A DNA stretch of 64,000 bases from Bacteroidales bacterium. GTDB lineage: Bacteria; Bacteroidota; Bacteroidia; Bacteroidales; UBA932. This document shows positions 54,298 through 63,490 of the stretch, piece after piece. Location of the stretch: NCBI GenBank assembly GCA_012728975.1, contig JAAYDZ010000006.1, positions 1-64,000 on the forward strand, in the 5' to 3' direction. The notes beneath the pieces were generated by a model, which searched no databases, was not told the origin of the DNA, and worked only from the letters and a program-made list of their open reading frames with translations. The position numbers and the translations under genes were made by a program. How positions within the stretch are numbered: the first letter of the stretch is position 1; each line of letters begins with the position of its first letter.

Positions 54298-54989
54298 TGG
54301 TTAAGATGGTCCTTTTCAGTATCTTCAAATGCCTTCCTCTCATATTCGTCGAAGGGGAGGCCCATCTCTTTTGCTTTTCGTTTAGATACCTCTTCTATTA
54401 TCTCCATACGGCGCGTGGCACCAGTCTCATCGAAGATAGCCTTGAGTTCGGCAAGTGATTCATCGGGAATTTTTCTCAAAATTCCCGGCCCTTTCCCGTC
54501 CAGATTTGCCCCTAGGCGTTCATAGACATCTTCCATGTTTTCATTGACCCATTTGCCGGTCAGGCCATATTCGGGATGATCCTTGTAGAGAAATGTACGT
54601 GGATAGACACAGTAGCCATAGTTAAGGATATTGCTTTGCATTCGGCGTGTGAGAGGGAGCATCTGTCGTCCTTTTTCGCTTTCCACAAAATAGCCCAAAT
54701 CAATAGAGAGTGATCTTAGCGCCATGACAACAAGACCGGGAGCATTACGCCTGGGACATCGTGTCACGCAAGACATACACTCACCGCAGTACCAGATTTG
54801 TTCGCCTTTGAGTAGTTCCTCAATCCTGGCGTCATCCTGGCTTTGGACGATGTTGACTATGTTTTTGGGATTGTATTGGTAGAATTCGGCGGCAGGGCAG
54901 ATGGCCGTGCAGGTACCGCAGTTTATACAAGCTTTTAATCCTTCTTTAATGCGATAATCCTGGATTAATTTTTCGTATAGTTTGCCCAT
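54294..54989 (-). CDS. HdrC-like 4Fe-4S protein, first gene of the Hdr/Qmo-like operon
   Basis: A 231-residue protein with CINCGTCTAICPA and CGECMSCVTRCPRR near residues 20 and 68, two [4Fe-4S] sites as in HdrC. The second half is helical and charged. It overlaps the HdrB-like gene by 4 nt. Upstream (54990-55137) is the 148-nt gap to carB, on the same strand; no clear promoter box was found in it. Confidence 0.87.
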   Translation of the reverse strand: MGKLYEKLIQDYRIKEGLKACINCGTCTAICPAAEFYQYNPKNIVNIVQSQDDARIEELLKGEQIWYCGECMSCVTRCPRRNAPGLVVMALRSLSIDLGYFVESEKGRQMLPLTRRMQSNILNYGYCVYPRTFLYKDHPEYGLTGKWVNENMEDVYERLGANLDGKGPGILRKIPDESLAELKAIFDETGATRRMEIIEEVSKRKAKEMGLPFDEYERKAFEDTEKDHLNH

Positions 54990-55137
54990 ACTAGTTTGGT
55001 TTTAGTACAACAAAGTTAACAAAAAACTATAACAAACACATAAAGAGAGATAAAATGACGTAGGCGATTATGTCAGAAGTGAATCCAATTGACAAAAATC
55101 AACCCAATTACAATGTTGTAAGAAAAATCTGTCTCAG

Positions 55138-58100
55138 CTATGAAGTATATTCATCCCAGCTCTTGATCTGTATCTCATCTATGGGCAGGTTGCAGAAAGA
55201 GATGATAAATGCAGTTGCCAGTCTGGTGTTCGTTATCAAAGGTATGTTGAAGTCCACTGCTGCGCGGCGTATCTTGTAGCCGTTACTCAATTCGGATTCG
55301 GTTAGGTTTTTAGGTATATTAACCACGAAGTCTATCTCTTTGTTCTGTATCATCTCCAATGCACTTCGCTCTTCTCCGTCCTCGCTGGGCCAGAGCACTC
55401 GGGTAGCGGGAACATTGTTCTCAATAAAAAATTTATAGGTACCATCCGTTGCAAAGAGTTTATAGCCGTGTTGTACCAGCAGACGGGAGGCATTTAGCAT
55501 TTCTGCCTTTTGACGAGCATCACCGGTAGAGAGCAGGATGTTCTTTTTTGGAATGGTGTATCCTACGGAGAGCATAGATTTGAGGATAGCTTCATTTGTG
55601 TCATCGCCGATACAGCCGACCTCACCGGTAGAGGCCATATCCACTCCCAGTACAGGGTCTGCTTTCTGCAGACGCGAAAAGGAGAACTGAGAGGCCTTGA
55701 TGCCTACATAATCAAGGTCAAAGGCACTTTTTGATGGGGGTACCGGATTTTCTCCCATCATAACCCTGGTGGCAAGCTCGATAAAGTTGATCTTGAGTAC
55801 CTTGGATACGAAGGGGAAACTTCTGGATGCGCGAAGGTTGCATTCGATTACCTTTATATCGTTCTCTTTTGCAAGGAACTGGATATTGAATGGACCAGAA
55901 ATATTGAGTTCGTTAGCTATCTTGCGGGCAATCTTTTTAATCCTCCTGGCGGTTTCAACGTAGAGTTTCTGAGGAGGGAACTGAATAGTTGCATCTCCGG
56001 AGTGAACTCCGGCAAATTCTATATGTTCTGAAATTGCGTAGGCTATTACTTCTCCACGGTTGGCCACGGCATCAAACTCTATTTCCTTGGCATGTTCTAT
56101 AAATTCGCTGACTACAACAGGATGTTTCTTGGAAACATTTGCTGCCAGGGAGAGGAATCTCTCCAATTCGCCCTCGTTGGAGCAAACATTCATGGCCGCA
56201 CCGGAAAGCACATAAGAGGGGCGTACTAAAACAGGGAATCCTACTGACTCCACAAATTGGTTGATGTCCTCAAGGGTTGTAAGTTCCTGCCATTTGGGCT
56301 GGTCAACTCCAATTGAATCCAGCATAGAGGAAAATTTGTGTCTGTCTTCGGCTCTGTCGATGCTGGATGCGGCGGTTCCAAGGATATTGACGCCATTCTC
56401 GTCAAGTCGAAGGGCGAGATTGTTGGGAATCTGTCCTCCTACGGAGAGAATAATGCCGTGAGGCTCTTCCAGCTCATATATATCCATTACCCTTTCAAAT
56501 GTGAGTTCGTCAAAATAGAGACGGTCACATATATCGTAGTCAGTAGAAACTGTTTCGGGGTTATAATTTATCATTATACCTCTCCATCCCGACTTGCGGA
56601 TAGTCTGGAGTGCATTGACACTGCACCAGTCAAACTCCACTGAGCTGCCTATGCGATAGGCTCCGGAACCAAGTACAATAACGGATCTACGGTCTTTTTC
56701 ATATTCTATATCGTGCTCTTGCCCGTTATATGTTAGGTAGAGGTAGTTGCTTTGAGCAGGAAATTCACCGGCAAGAGTGTCAATTTGTTTTACATAAGGG
56801 ACAATGCCAAGGGATTTACGGTATTTGCGGATGCGGATGACTTGTTCTTCAGTTTCCAGTTTATCTTTAAATACAAAGCGTCCAATCTGGAAATCGGAAA
56901 AACCGAGCTGTTTGGCTAGTTTTAAGAGTTCAACATCTAACTCCTGCGGCTTGTCGGCTTTTTCTAACTCTTTGGAGACAAGCACTATGTTATATAACTT
57001 TTCAAGAAACCATTTATCGATTTTAGTCAGATCGCACACCTCATCCACTGTGTAACCTTTCTGGAAGGCCTTTGAGATGACAAAGATGCGGTTGTCGGTA
57101 GGTTCCCGCAACGCCTTATTGATGTCAGGTACCACAATCTCCTTGTTTGCAACAAATCCGTGAGCTCCCTGTCCAATCATTCGCAGACCCTTCTGCATCG
57201 CCTCTTCAAAATTCCGGCCGATAGCCATTACCTCTCCGACGCTCTTCATGCTACTGCCGATCTCCCTTGAGACTCCATGGAACTTGGAAAGGTCCCAACG
57301 TGGAATCTTGCAGATCACATAATCGAGAGCAGGCTCGAAAAATGCTAAAGTGGTATGTGTGACAGAGTTTTTGAGTTCAAATAGTCCGTAGCCTAGAGCG
57401 AGTTTTGCAGCAACTGTGGCCAGGGGATAACCTGTGGCCTTGGATGCGAGTGCGGAACTCCTGGATAGACGTGCGTTGATCTCAATGACGCGGTAGTCGT
57501 CGGATAGAGTGTCGTAAGCAAACTGTACATTGCATTCTCCAATGATACCGACATGACGCGCTATCTTTATTGCCAGTTCCTTAAGCATAGAGATATCGTG
57601 ATTGTCCAGAGTCTGACAGGGGGCCACCACAATACTTTCTCCTGTATGAATACCGAGGGGATCGAAATTCTCCATATTGGCTACTGTGATGCAGTTGTCA
57701 TATTTGTCGCGCACTACCTCATACTCAATCTCCTTCCACCCTTTTAGTGATTTCTCCACCAATACCTGTGGGGAGTAGGAGAATGATTTTTCCGCAAGGA
57801 GGTTGAGCTCTTCTTCATTGTCACAAAATCCGCTGCCGAGGCCTCCGAGCGCATACGCTGCCCTAAGAATAACCGGATAGCCAAGCTCTGAAGCCGCTTT
57901 GCGTGCATCTTCAATATTGTCCACAGCGTGGCTTTTGATAATCTTAACGCCAATCTCCTCCATTTTCTTGTTGAAGAGATTCCTGTCTTCAGTATCTATA
58001 ATTGCCTGAACGGGCGTTCCCAGTACCTTTATGCCGTATTTTTCAAAAACTCCTGTCTGATAAAGTTTTACCCCACAATTGAGGGCAGTCTGACCACCAA

Positions 58101-58365
58101 ATGCCAGCAGGATACCTTGGGGACGCTCTTTCTCTATTACTTTCTCTACGAAATATGGGGTTACGGGGAGGAAATATATTTTGTCTGCAACACCTTCGGA
58201 TGTCTGAACTGTGGCAATATTGGGGTTGATGAGGACTGTATGTATTCCCTCTTCTTTCATGGATTTTAGGGCCTGTGAACCCGAATAGTCAAATTCGCCC
58301 GCCTCACCGATTTTGAGTGCGCCTGAACCCAGCAGGAGGACTTTCTTGATACTTGTATCTATCAT
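55138..58365 (-). CDS. carB: Carbamoyl-phosphate synthase large subunit
   Basis: A 1075-residue protein. Two homologous ATP-grasp halves start VLLLGSGALKIGEAGEFDYSG and VIVLGSGAYRIGSSVEFDW, with PVILRAAYALGGLGSG and PVLVRPSYVLSGAAM as nucleotide loops, and a C-terminal MGS-like allosteric domain (ATDGTYKFF). It makes carbamoyl phosphate from ammonia, bicarbonate and 2 ATP for pyrimidine and arginine synthesis. It overlaps carA by 4 nt. Normal length. Confidence 0.97.
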   Translation of the reverse strand: MIDTSIKKVLLLGSGALKIGEAGEFDYSGSQALKSMKEEGIHTVLINPNIATVQTSEGVADKIYFLPVTPYFVEKVIEKERPQGILLAFGGQTALNCGVKLYQTGVFEKYGIKVLGTPVQAIIDTEDRNLFNKKMEEIGVKIIKSHAVDNIEDARKAASELGYPVILRAAYALGGLGSGFCDNEEELNLLAEKSFSYSPQVLVEKSLKGWKEIEYEVVRDKYDNCITVANMENFDPLGIHTGESIVVAPCQTLDNHDISMLKELAIKIARHVGIIGECNVQFAYDTLSDDYRVIEINARLSRSSALASKATGYPLATVAAKLALGYGLFELKNSVTHTTLAFFEPALDYVICKIPRWDLSKFHGVSREIGSSMKSVGEVMAIGRNFEEAMQKGLRMIGQGAHGFVANKEIVVPDINKALREPTDNRIFVISKAFQKGYTVDEVCDLTKIDKWFLEKLYNIVLVSKELEKADKPQELDVELLKLAKQLGFSDFQIGRFVFKDKLETEEQVIRIRKYRKSLGIVPYVKQIDTLAGEFPAQSNYLYLTYNGQEHDIEYEKDRRSVIVLGSGAYRIGSSVEFDWCSVNALQTIRKSGWRGIMINYNPETVSTDYDICDRLYFDELTFERVMDIYELEEPHGIILSVGGQIPNNLALRLDENGVNILGTAASSIDRAEDRHKFSSMLDSIGVDQPKWQELTTLEDINQFVESVGFPVLVRPSYVLSGAAMNVCSNEGELERFLSLAANVSKKHPVVVSEFIEHAKEIEFDAVANRGEVIAYAISEHIEFAGVHSGDATIQFPPQKLYVETARRIKKIARKIANELNISGPFNIQFLAKENDIKVIECNLRASRSFPFVSKVLKINFIELATRVMMGENPVPPSKSAFDLDYVGIKASQFSFSRLQKADPVLGVDMASTGEVGCIGDDTNEAILKSMLSVGYTIPKKNILLSTGDARQKAEMLNASRLLVQHGYKLFATDGTYKFFIENNVPATRVLWPSEDGEERSALEMIQNKEIDFVVNIPKNLTESELSNGYKIRRAAVDFNIPLITNTRLATAFIISFCNLPIDEIQIKSWDEYTS

Positions 58366-59456
58366 AGTGCTGTCAGAAAAATGTCAAAAAGATAACTGGT
58401 GTCTTTGGGGTTTCCGGTCATCTCAGGAAAGAACTGGGTAGAGAAAAACTTTTTACTCTTGTGTCGGATCCCTTCGTTAGTACCATCATTCAGGTTGGTG
58501 AAAATGGGTTCCCAATCCTTGCCGAGTGTGGTTGTGTCCACAGCATAACCGTGGTTCTGTGTAGTGATGTAGCATCTCTTGCTATCGGTAGCCTGTACGG
58601 GCTGGTTGTTGCTACGGTGACCATATTTGAGCTTGAATGTCTCTGCTCCCGCAGCCCTTGCAAGTAGCTGGTGCCCCATACAGATGCCAAATATAGGTTT
58701 GCCGAGAGTCATTGTATGGCGAATATGGCCAATCGTGGCAGTGCAAAATTCAGGATTTCCCGGGCCGCTGGATATAAGCAGACCGTCGTAACGGCCGACC
58801 GATCCCTCGTTGAAATTATAATCCCAGGGGACTCTGATTACTTCGATGTTTTTGGATATGAGATAACGAAGTATGCTATGTCTGATTCCGCAATCTATAA
58901 GTACCACTCTCTTTGAGCGGATGGGAGCAGGGTAGGTGATGACCTCCTTGCAGCTTACTTTGGCCACCAGGCTGGTGGTATTTGGATCTTCCACATCCCA
59001 TTCGGGTGATGAGCCCTCGGGAATAATCCTTCCGAGCATCGATCCATTGTCGCGGATAACTTTTGTGAGTTCCCGGGTATCGACTCCGTAAATGGCAGGT
59101 ATCCTATTTTCGCGAAGCCACTGGTCAAGACTTTTAACTGCGCTCCAGTGACTGTATTTCAGTGAATAGTCGGATATTATCAGCCCACGGACGTGAATTC
59201 TCTCAGACTCGAAATGTTGCTGAATTCCTCCAATAGTTATCGCTTCAGGAACTCCGTAATTACCTATCAGAGGATAAGTTGCACAGAGTATCTGACCTTC
59301 GTAAGAGGGGTCGGTCAACGCCTCAGGATATCCAGTCATAGTAGTGGAAAATACCACCTCGCCATCCGCAGGTGCCATATAACCAAACGAATAGCCCTGA
59401 AATTCAAGGCCATTATCCAATTGAACGCTAGATAGGGATCTGTTGAGCAGTTGCAT
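58362..59456 (-). CDS. carA: Carbamoyl-phosphate synthase small subunit
   Basis: A 364-residue glutaminase subunit. N-terminal LDNGLEFQGYSFGY and TGYPEALTDPSYEGQILC, class-I amidotransferase part with LLISSGPGNPE, FGICMGHQLLARA (nucleophile Cys) and TQNHGYAVD (catalytic His). Translationally coupled to carB by a 4-nt overlap. A -7 box TATCTTTG lies on the minus strand at 59480-59487. Confidence 0.97.
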   Translation of the reverse strand: MQLLNRSLSSVQLDNGLEFQGYSFGYMAPADGEVVFSTTMTGYPEALTDPSYEGQILCATYPLIGNYGVPEAITIGGIQQHFESERIHVRGLIISDYSLKYSHWSAVKSLDQWLRENRIPAIYGVDTRELTKVIRDNGSMLGRIIPEGSSPEWDVEDPNTTSLVAKVSCKEVITYPAPIRSKRVVLIDCGIRHSILRYLISKNIEVIRVPWDYNFNEGSVGRYDGLLISSGPGNPEFCTATIGHIRHTMTLGKPIFGICMGHQLLARAAGAETFKLKYGHRSNNQPVQATDSKRCYITTQNHGYAVDTTTLGKDWEPIFTNLNDGTNEGIRHKSKKFFSTQFFPEMTGNPKDTSYLFDIFLTAL

Positions 59457-59479
59457 GTATGATGCGTTTTAAGATTGTG

Positions 59480-59528
59480 CAAAGATAGTCATTTCATTGT
59501 GACTTGTGTGATTTTTTCACTATTTTTG
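59480..59528. promoter_or_regulatory. Divergent promoters of carA and the C69 dipeptidase
   Basis: Minus strand: TATCTTTG at 59480-59487 for carA. Plus strand: TTG at 59497-59499 and TATTTTTG at 59521-59528 (21 nt apart) for the dipeptidase. The two overlap, so firing of one may affect the other. Confidence 0.55.
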
Positions 59529-59569
59529 CCCACCTATCAGTTTACCACTAATTAGAAAAATACTGCGAT

Positions 59570-61183
59570 ATGAAATTTAATAATTCCACATTATTGCTTA
59601 TATCACTCCTTTTCCTGAGCACGAATCTCTACGCACAGGAGCTTTACGATCGTATGGATGATCAGTACAAGGAGAGTTGTACCTCCATTATGGTAGCCTC
59701 CGGAGCTTCATCCGACGGCTCAGTGATGATAGGGCACACCTGTGATTCCAACTACCGCACCTGGCTTACTATCGAGCCACGAAAGAATTTCTCAATTGGT
59801 GATATGGAATCTGTCTATGAAGGTATGATGCATAACGAGGAGCCCTGGGATATGCGCAATGTGGTGGAAAAGGGACGTATTCCCGTGGTTGGGACAGAGA
59901 CCTATAGATTTTTGAATGTGGCTTATCCCTGCCTTAATGAAAAACAGCTTGCCATCGGTGAAACCACTACTGAGGGACGTCCTGAACTGCGCAACAAAGC
60001 CGGTATGTTTTATATTGAGGAGCTCCAAAGAATGGCACTTCAATATTGCAAAACAGCCCGCGAAGCCATCGCATTGATGGGTCGTCTGGGTGAAGAGTAT
60101 GGTTATGCAGATTGGGGAGAATGTCTTACTGTGGCTGATAAAAATGAAGTATGGCACTTCGAAATATATGGTTCGGGCCCGGGCAACCCCAGCGCTATCT
60201 GGGTAGCACAGAGGATTCCTGATGACCACGTAGGGATATCTGCCAACATTCCCCGAATTGGAAAGGTGGATTTCAATGATAAAGAAAATTTTATGTATAG
60301 CCGTGACATAAAGGAACGAGCCAAGAAAACCGGTTTTTGGGACGGCAAAGAGGATTTTATATTTCATAAGATAGTATCGGGAAGAAAACCTTTTTCTATT
60401 CGCGAATTTTTCGTATTATCCACTCTTGCACCTTCGCTCGGCCTCACTTATGATGCTGAAGAACTTCCCTTCTCCGTCAAACCTGACGAGAAGGTGACAC
60501 CTGAAAAGATGTTTGAGCTCTACCGTTCGACCTACGAGGGCACCGAATATGACATAGTAAAGGATCTCTCCTACACGGCACATAGACGCGTGCGCCAGAC
60601 TGATGGCATATACAAGGAGTATGACGAGAAAGTCTATCCTATATCTGCATTTATGCCGAATGATCTTCAGAATTTGCTCAACGAGATCAAACCCGGTATT
60701 GTTGGGAGATATCGTGCTATCGCCCTTGTGAGATGCTCCTATTCACATATCATTAGACTCCGCAACTGGCTTCCGGATGAAGTCGGTGGTGTGGCTTACT
60801 TTGCCTTTGACAACCCTGCTCAAACCCCCAGAATTCCAATCTATGCAGGCGCAACTGAGCTGCCTCAGAGTTTTGGAGTATGTGGACAGCATCGCTATCG
60901 TGAAGATGCAGCGATATGGGCCTTCAGAGAGACCAATCGCATTGCCGCAATCAATTGGGACAAGACCAGAAAGATCATAGAGCCGGAGATGGCTGCCTAC
61001 GAAAGAAGTATGATGGCTTCTACAATGCTGGAAGATCAGGCTGTAGCTCTACTCAAAGAGGGCAAAAACGAGGAGGTAGAAGAGTTGCTCAATCAACATA
61101 CAAGTTCGTTTGCTGCCTCCGTTATGGCCCGTTGGCGTGAGCTCAAAGGCCGAATCCTGGAAATATTTATTAGAAGTATGTAG
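59570..61183 (+). CDS. C69-family dipeptidase, secreted
   Basis: A 537-residue protein with a signal peptide (LLISLLFLSTNLYAQ; cleavage near residue 23). The mature start has CTSIMVASGASSDGS, where the Cys would be the N-terminal nucleophile after processing, as in peptidase U34/C69. NVAYPCLNEKQLAIGETTTEGR and ECLTVADKNEVWHFEIYG match the family. It cleaves dipeptides in the periplasm or outside. The stop TAG (61181-61183) is the first three bases of the repeat array. Confidence 0.92.
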   Translation: MKFNNSTLLLISLLFLSTNLYAQELYDRMDDQYKESCTSIMVASGASSDGSVMIGHTCDSNYRTWLTIEPRKNFSIGDMESVYEGMMHNEEPWDMRNVVEKGRIPVVGTETYRFLNVAYPCLNEKQLAIGETTTEGRPELRNKAGMFYIEELQRMALQYCKTAREAIALMGRLGEEYGYADWGECLTVADKNEVWHFEIYGSGPGNPSAIWVAQRIPDDHVGISANIPRIGKVDFNDKENFMYSRDIKERAKKTGFWDGKEDFIFHKIVSGRKPFSIREFFVLSTLAPSLGLTYDAEELPFSVKPDEKVTPEKMFELYRSTYEGTEYDIVKDLSYTAHRRVRQTDGIYKEYDEKVYPISAFMPNDLQNLLNEIKPGIVGRYRAIALVRCSYSHIIRLRNWLPDEVGGVAYFAFDNPAQTPRIPIYAGATELPQSFGVCGQHRYREDAAIWAFRETNRIAAINWDKTRKIIEPEMAAYERSMMASTMLEDQAVALLKEGKNEEVEELLNQHTSSFAASVMARWRELKGRILEIFIRSM

Positions 61184-61271
61184 TATGTAGTGTGTAGTGT
61201 GTAGTGTGTAGTGTGTAGTGTGTAGTGTGTAGTGTGTAGTGTGTAGTGTGTAGTGTGTAGTGTGTAATATG
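61181..61271 (+). repeat. Heptamer array TAGTGTG between the C69 and phosphatase genes
   Basis: One TAGTATG (61181-61187), eleven perfect TAGTGTG (61188-61264) and TAATATG (61265-61271). It begins with the stop codon of the C69 gene and fills almost the whole gap to the ATG at 61282. Confidence 0.95.
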
Positions 61272-61281
61272 TATTTATAAG

Positions 61282-62073
61282 ATGAGTATAAAAGGACTGA
61301 AAAATTTTCGTGATCTCGGTGGTATCAAAGCTGGGGATAAGCATCTTAGAAAGGGATTTCTATTTCGTAGTGAAGTACCGGTGAAGGTCTCTGCAGAGGA
61401 GATGCTTCGATTTAGAACCCCGTTTGAGATAGATATGTTAATTGATCTTCGCACACAATATGAAGCGGAAGAGAAGCCCTATACTCTACCCGAAGGAGTG
61501 GAGTATCTCCATATGCCTATGTTCGAAGAATCATTGATGGGCATAACCAGAGATTCAGGCTCTAGTGTTGGTAAATATCTTATTCGCAAATATAATAGAA
61601 AGGAGATAAGGCACCATCTTCCGGATATTGAAAAACTCTACATAGATGTGATGAAAGAAAAGTCTGTTTTGGAGATGACAGGCAAAGTCATGCGACAGGT
61701 AATTTCCAATACTCTAGAGTGGAAGTCAACTCTATTTCACTGTTCATGGGGCAAGGATAGAGCCGGGGTCCTGGCTGCTTTTCTTCTTTCCCTCTTGGGT
61801 GTTGGTATGGCGGAGATTGTGAAAGATTATACCTATACCAACAGAGCCGTAAGATCCAAAGCGATACAGTACGCTGTACTTGTATTTCTCTTCAAACAAG
61901 ATAGGGTTGCCGCGAGAAAGGTGTGGCGTGGATCTCTCGCAAAGCCCAATTATATCAGAGGCGTATTTGAGGCAATCGAGAGTGATTACGGTTCGACTGA
62001 AAATTTCTTCAGGGAAGCCCTTGGTATCAGTGACGAATTGCGTGATGCTTTTCGCGACAGGATGTTAATTTGA
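61282..62073 (+). CDS. Tyrosine-phosphatase-like protein (dual-specificity type)
   Basis: A 263-residue protein. LKNFRDLGGIKAGDKHLRKGFLFRS at the start is the usual N-terminus of the bacterial tyrosine/serine phosphatase family (IphP/LipA type), and FHCSWGKDRAGV gives the CX5R loop with Cys154 and Arg160. The loop reads HCSWGKDRAG instead of the common HCTAGKDRTG. Likely a phosphatase acting on phosphotyrosine or phosphoinositides; substrate unknown. No signal peptide. Its stop overlaps the convergent ispG end by 9 nt. Confidence 0.85.
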   Translation: MSIKGLKNFRDLGGIKAGDKHLRKGFLFRSEVPVKVSAEEMLRFRTPFEIDMLIDLRTQYEAEEKPYTLPEGVEYLHMPMFEESLMGITRDSGSSVGKYLIRKYNRKEIRHHLPDIEKLYIDVMKEKSVLEMTGKVMRQVISNTLEWKSTLFHCSWGKDRAGVLAAFLLSLLGVGMAEIVKDYTYTNRAVRSKAIQYAVLVFLFKQDRVAARKVWRGSLAKPNYIRGVFEAIESDYGSTENFFREALGISDELRDAFRDRMLI

Positions 62074-63339
62074 TTCAATGAGTTCGAGAAGTCGGTCGAT
62101 AGCCTCCTCCTGAGGGACAGAGCGCATTACCGGTGTTTTTCCACGGTAAAGTGTCACTTTACCGCCTCCTTCACCCACATAGCCCCAATCGGCGTCTGCC
62201 ATTTCACCCGGACCGTTTACTATACAGCCCATTATTGCGATACGGACACCTTTAAGATGAGAGGTACGTCGCTTCACCTCATTGAATGTCTCTTCCAAAT
62301 TGTATTGAGTACGACCACAACCCGGACAGGCAATATACTCTGGTCTGGTAAATTTTCTGCGGCAGGCTTGCAGCAAAAGATCTCTGAAATATTCCGTTTT
62401 TTCTACTGCCAATGGCTCGCCGGCAATGGTAGCTCCGCTCAGGTCGATATCATCAATCTTGCAGTCGAGCAGTGTCGGCCCATATTTGCAGGAGGCGCGT
62501 ATTATCCATTCATTCCAGTTTTCTGCCCTCACAGGGCCCTCAGAGGCCATTTGACAGGAATTGACAATCTCTTTTCCTACAGCGATCTCATTGATCGGAT
62601 TCTCGGTAAGTGATACACGTATGGTATCTCCAATGCCCTCGCTCAAAAGCGCGGAAATGCCCACAGCTGACTTGATGCGTCCTTCATCGCCGTTGCCAGC
62701 CTCGGTAACTCCCAGGTGGAGAGGATATATCCTTCCCATCTTTACCATCTCTTCATGGACAAGGCGGTATGCATCGCTCATAACTCTTGTGTTACTTGCT
62801 TTGAGCGAAATAACCACCTTATGGAAATCTTTTTCTATACACATCTGCAGCCACTCCACCACAGCTTCCTTCATCGCAGAAGGGGTATTACCGTAGAGTT
62901 CGGTAATTCGTGTGCCGAGAGAGCCGTGATTGAGTCCGATCCTGATAGCCGTGCCATATTCTCGACATTTGTCCAGTAGTAGGGAGAACTTATTACAAGC
63001 CTCCTCATGCACCGGCGCAAAATTACCCGGATTAATACGCACCTTCTCCGCAACTTCCGCCGCTGCAAGAGCTACATTGGCTGAAAAGTGAACATCTGCC
63101 ACTAGAGGTGTCATTATGCCTTCAGAGCGCAGTATGGCTTTTATCTGACGCAGTGTTTCGATTTCCTTGAGTCCCTGAGTAGTTAGACGGATGATATCGG
63201 CTCCTGCAGCAGCCATTTCACGACACTGTGCTACGGATGCAGCGATATCCCGGGTATCGGTATTGCACATTGTCTGGACCGAAACCGGAGCACCTCCTCC
63301 GATCCGTACTCCTCCAATTTCAAATGACACTCTTTCCAT
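62065..63339 (-). CDS. ispG: 4-hydroxy-3-methylbut-2-en-1-yl diphosphate synthase
   Basis: A 424-residue IspG of the MEP isoprenoid pathway. The TIM-barrel part has GGGAPVSVQTMCNTDT, LVADVHFSANVAL, VRINPGNFAP and GLNHGSLGTRI; the C-terminal [4Fe-4S] part has ACPGCGRTQYN and MGCIVNGPGEMADADWGYVG (three Cys ligands). Many Bacteroidota IspG are about 600 residues because of a large inserted domain; here the insert is only about 60-70 residues (around GPVRAENWNEWIIRASCKYG). Length is closer to the compact bacterial form (about 370). Confidence 0.95.
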   Translation of the reverse strand: MERVSFEIGGVRIGGGAPVSVQTMCNTDTRDIAASVAQCREMAAAGADIIRLTTQGLKEIETLRQIKAILRSEGIMTPLVADVHFSANVALAAAEVAEKVRINPGNFAPVHEEACNKFSLLLDKCREYGTAIRIGLNHGSLGTRITELYGNTPSAMKEAVVEWLQMCIEKDFHKVVISLKASNTRVMSDAYRLVHEEMVKMGRIYPLHLGVTEAGNGDEGRIKSAVGISALLSEGIGDTIRVSLTENPINEIAVGKEIVNSCQMASEGPVRAENWNEWIIRASCKYGPTLLDCKIDDIDLSGATIAGEPLAVEKTEYFRDLLLQACRRKFTRPEYIACPGCGRTQYNLEETFNEVKRRTSHLKGVRIAIMGCIVNGPGEMADADWGYVGEGGGKVTLYRGKTPVMRSVPQEEAIDRLLELIESN

Positions 63340-63394
63340 ATTATCCTATATTTTCGAAGAGGGACAAATGGCCCGATATTATTAATATATCTTA

Positions 63395-63490
63395 TTCCAC
63401 ACTCACACCCGCACCCCGTAACCCGCAACGCTTAACCCACACCCCGTACCGCGCAACTCGCAACCCGTAACCTGCACCTCGTACCCCGAC
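63395..63490 (-). repeat. Heptamer array TACGGGT/TGCGAGT type after the beta-barrel gene
   Basis: On the minus strand, right after the TGA stop: GTCGGGG, TACGAGG, TGCAGGT, TACGGGT, TGCGAGT, TGCGCGG, TACGGGG, TGTGGGT, TAAGCGT, TGCGGGT, TACGGGG, TGCGGGT. It is the most regular GC-rich version of the class. ispG follows in the same orientation after about 55 nt. Confidence 0.9.

Noticed and set aside
61093..61344. Minus-strand frame coding repeats of the peptide HYTLHTT
   Set aside because: It is the translation of the heptamer array (7 nt x 3 = 7 codons) and overlaps the C69 and phosphatase genes on the other strand. The similar frame around 49805-50044 has the same cause.
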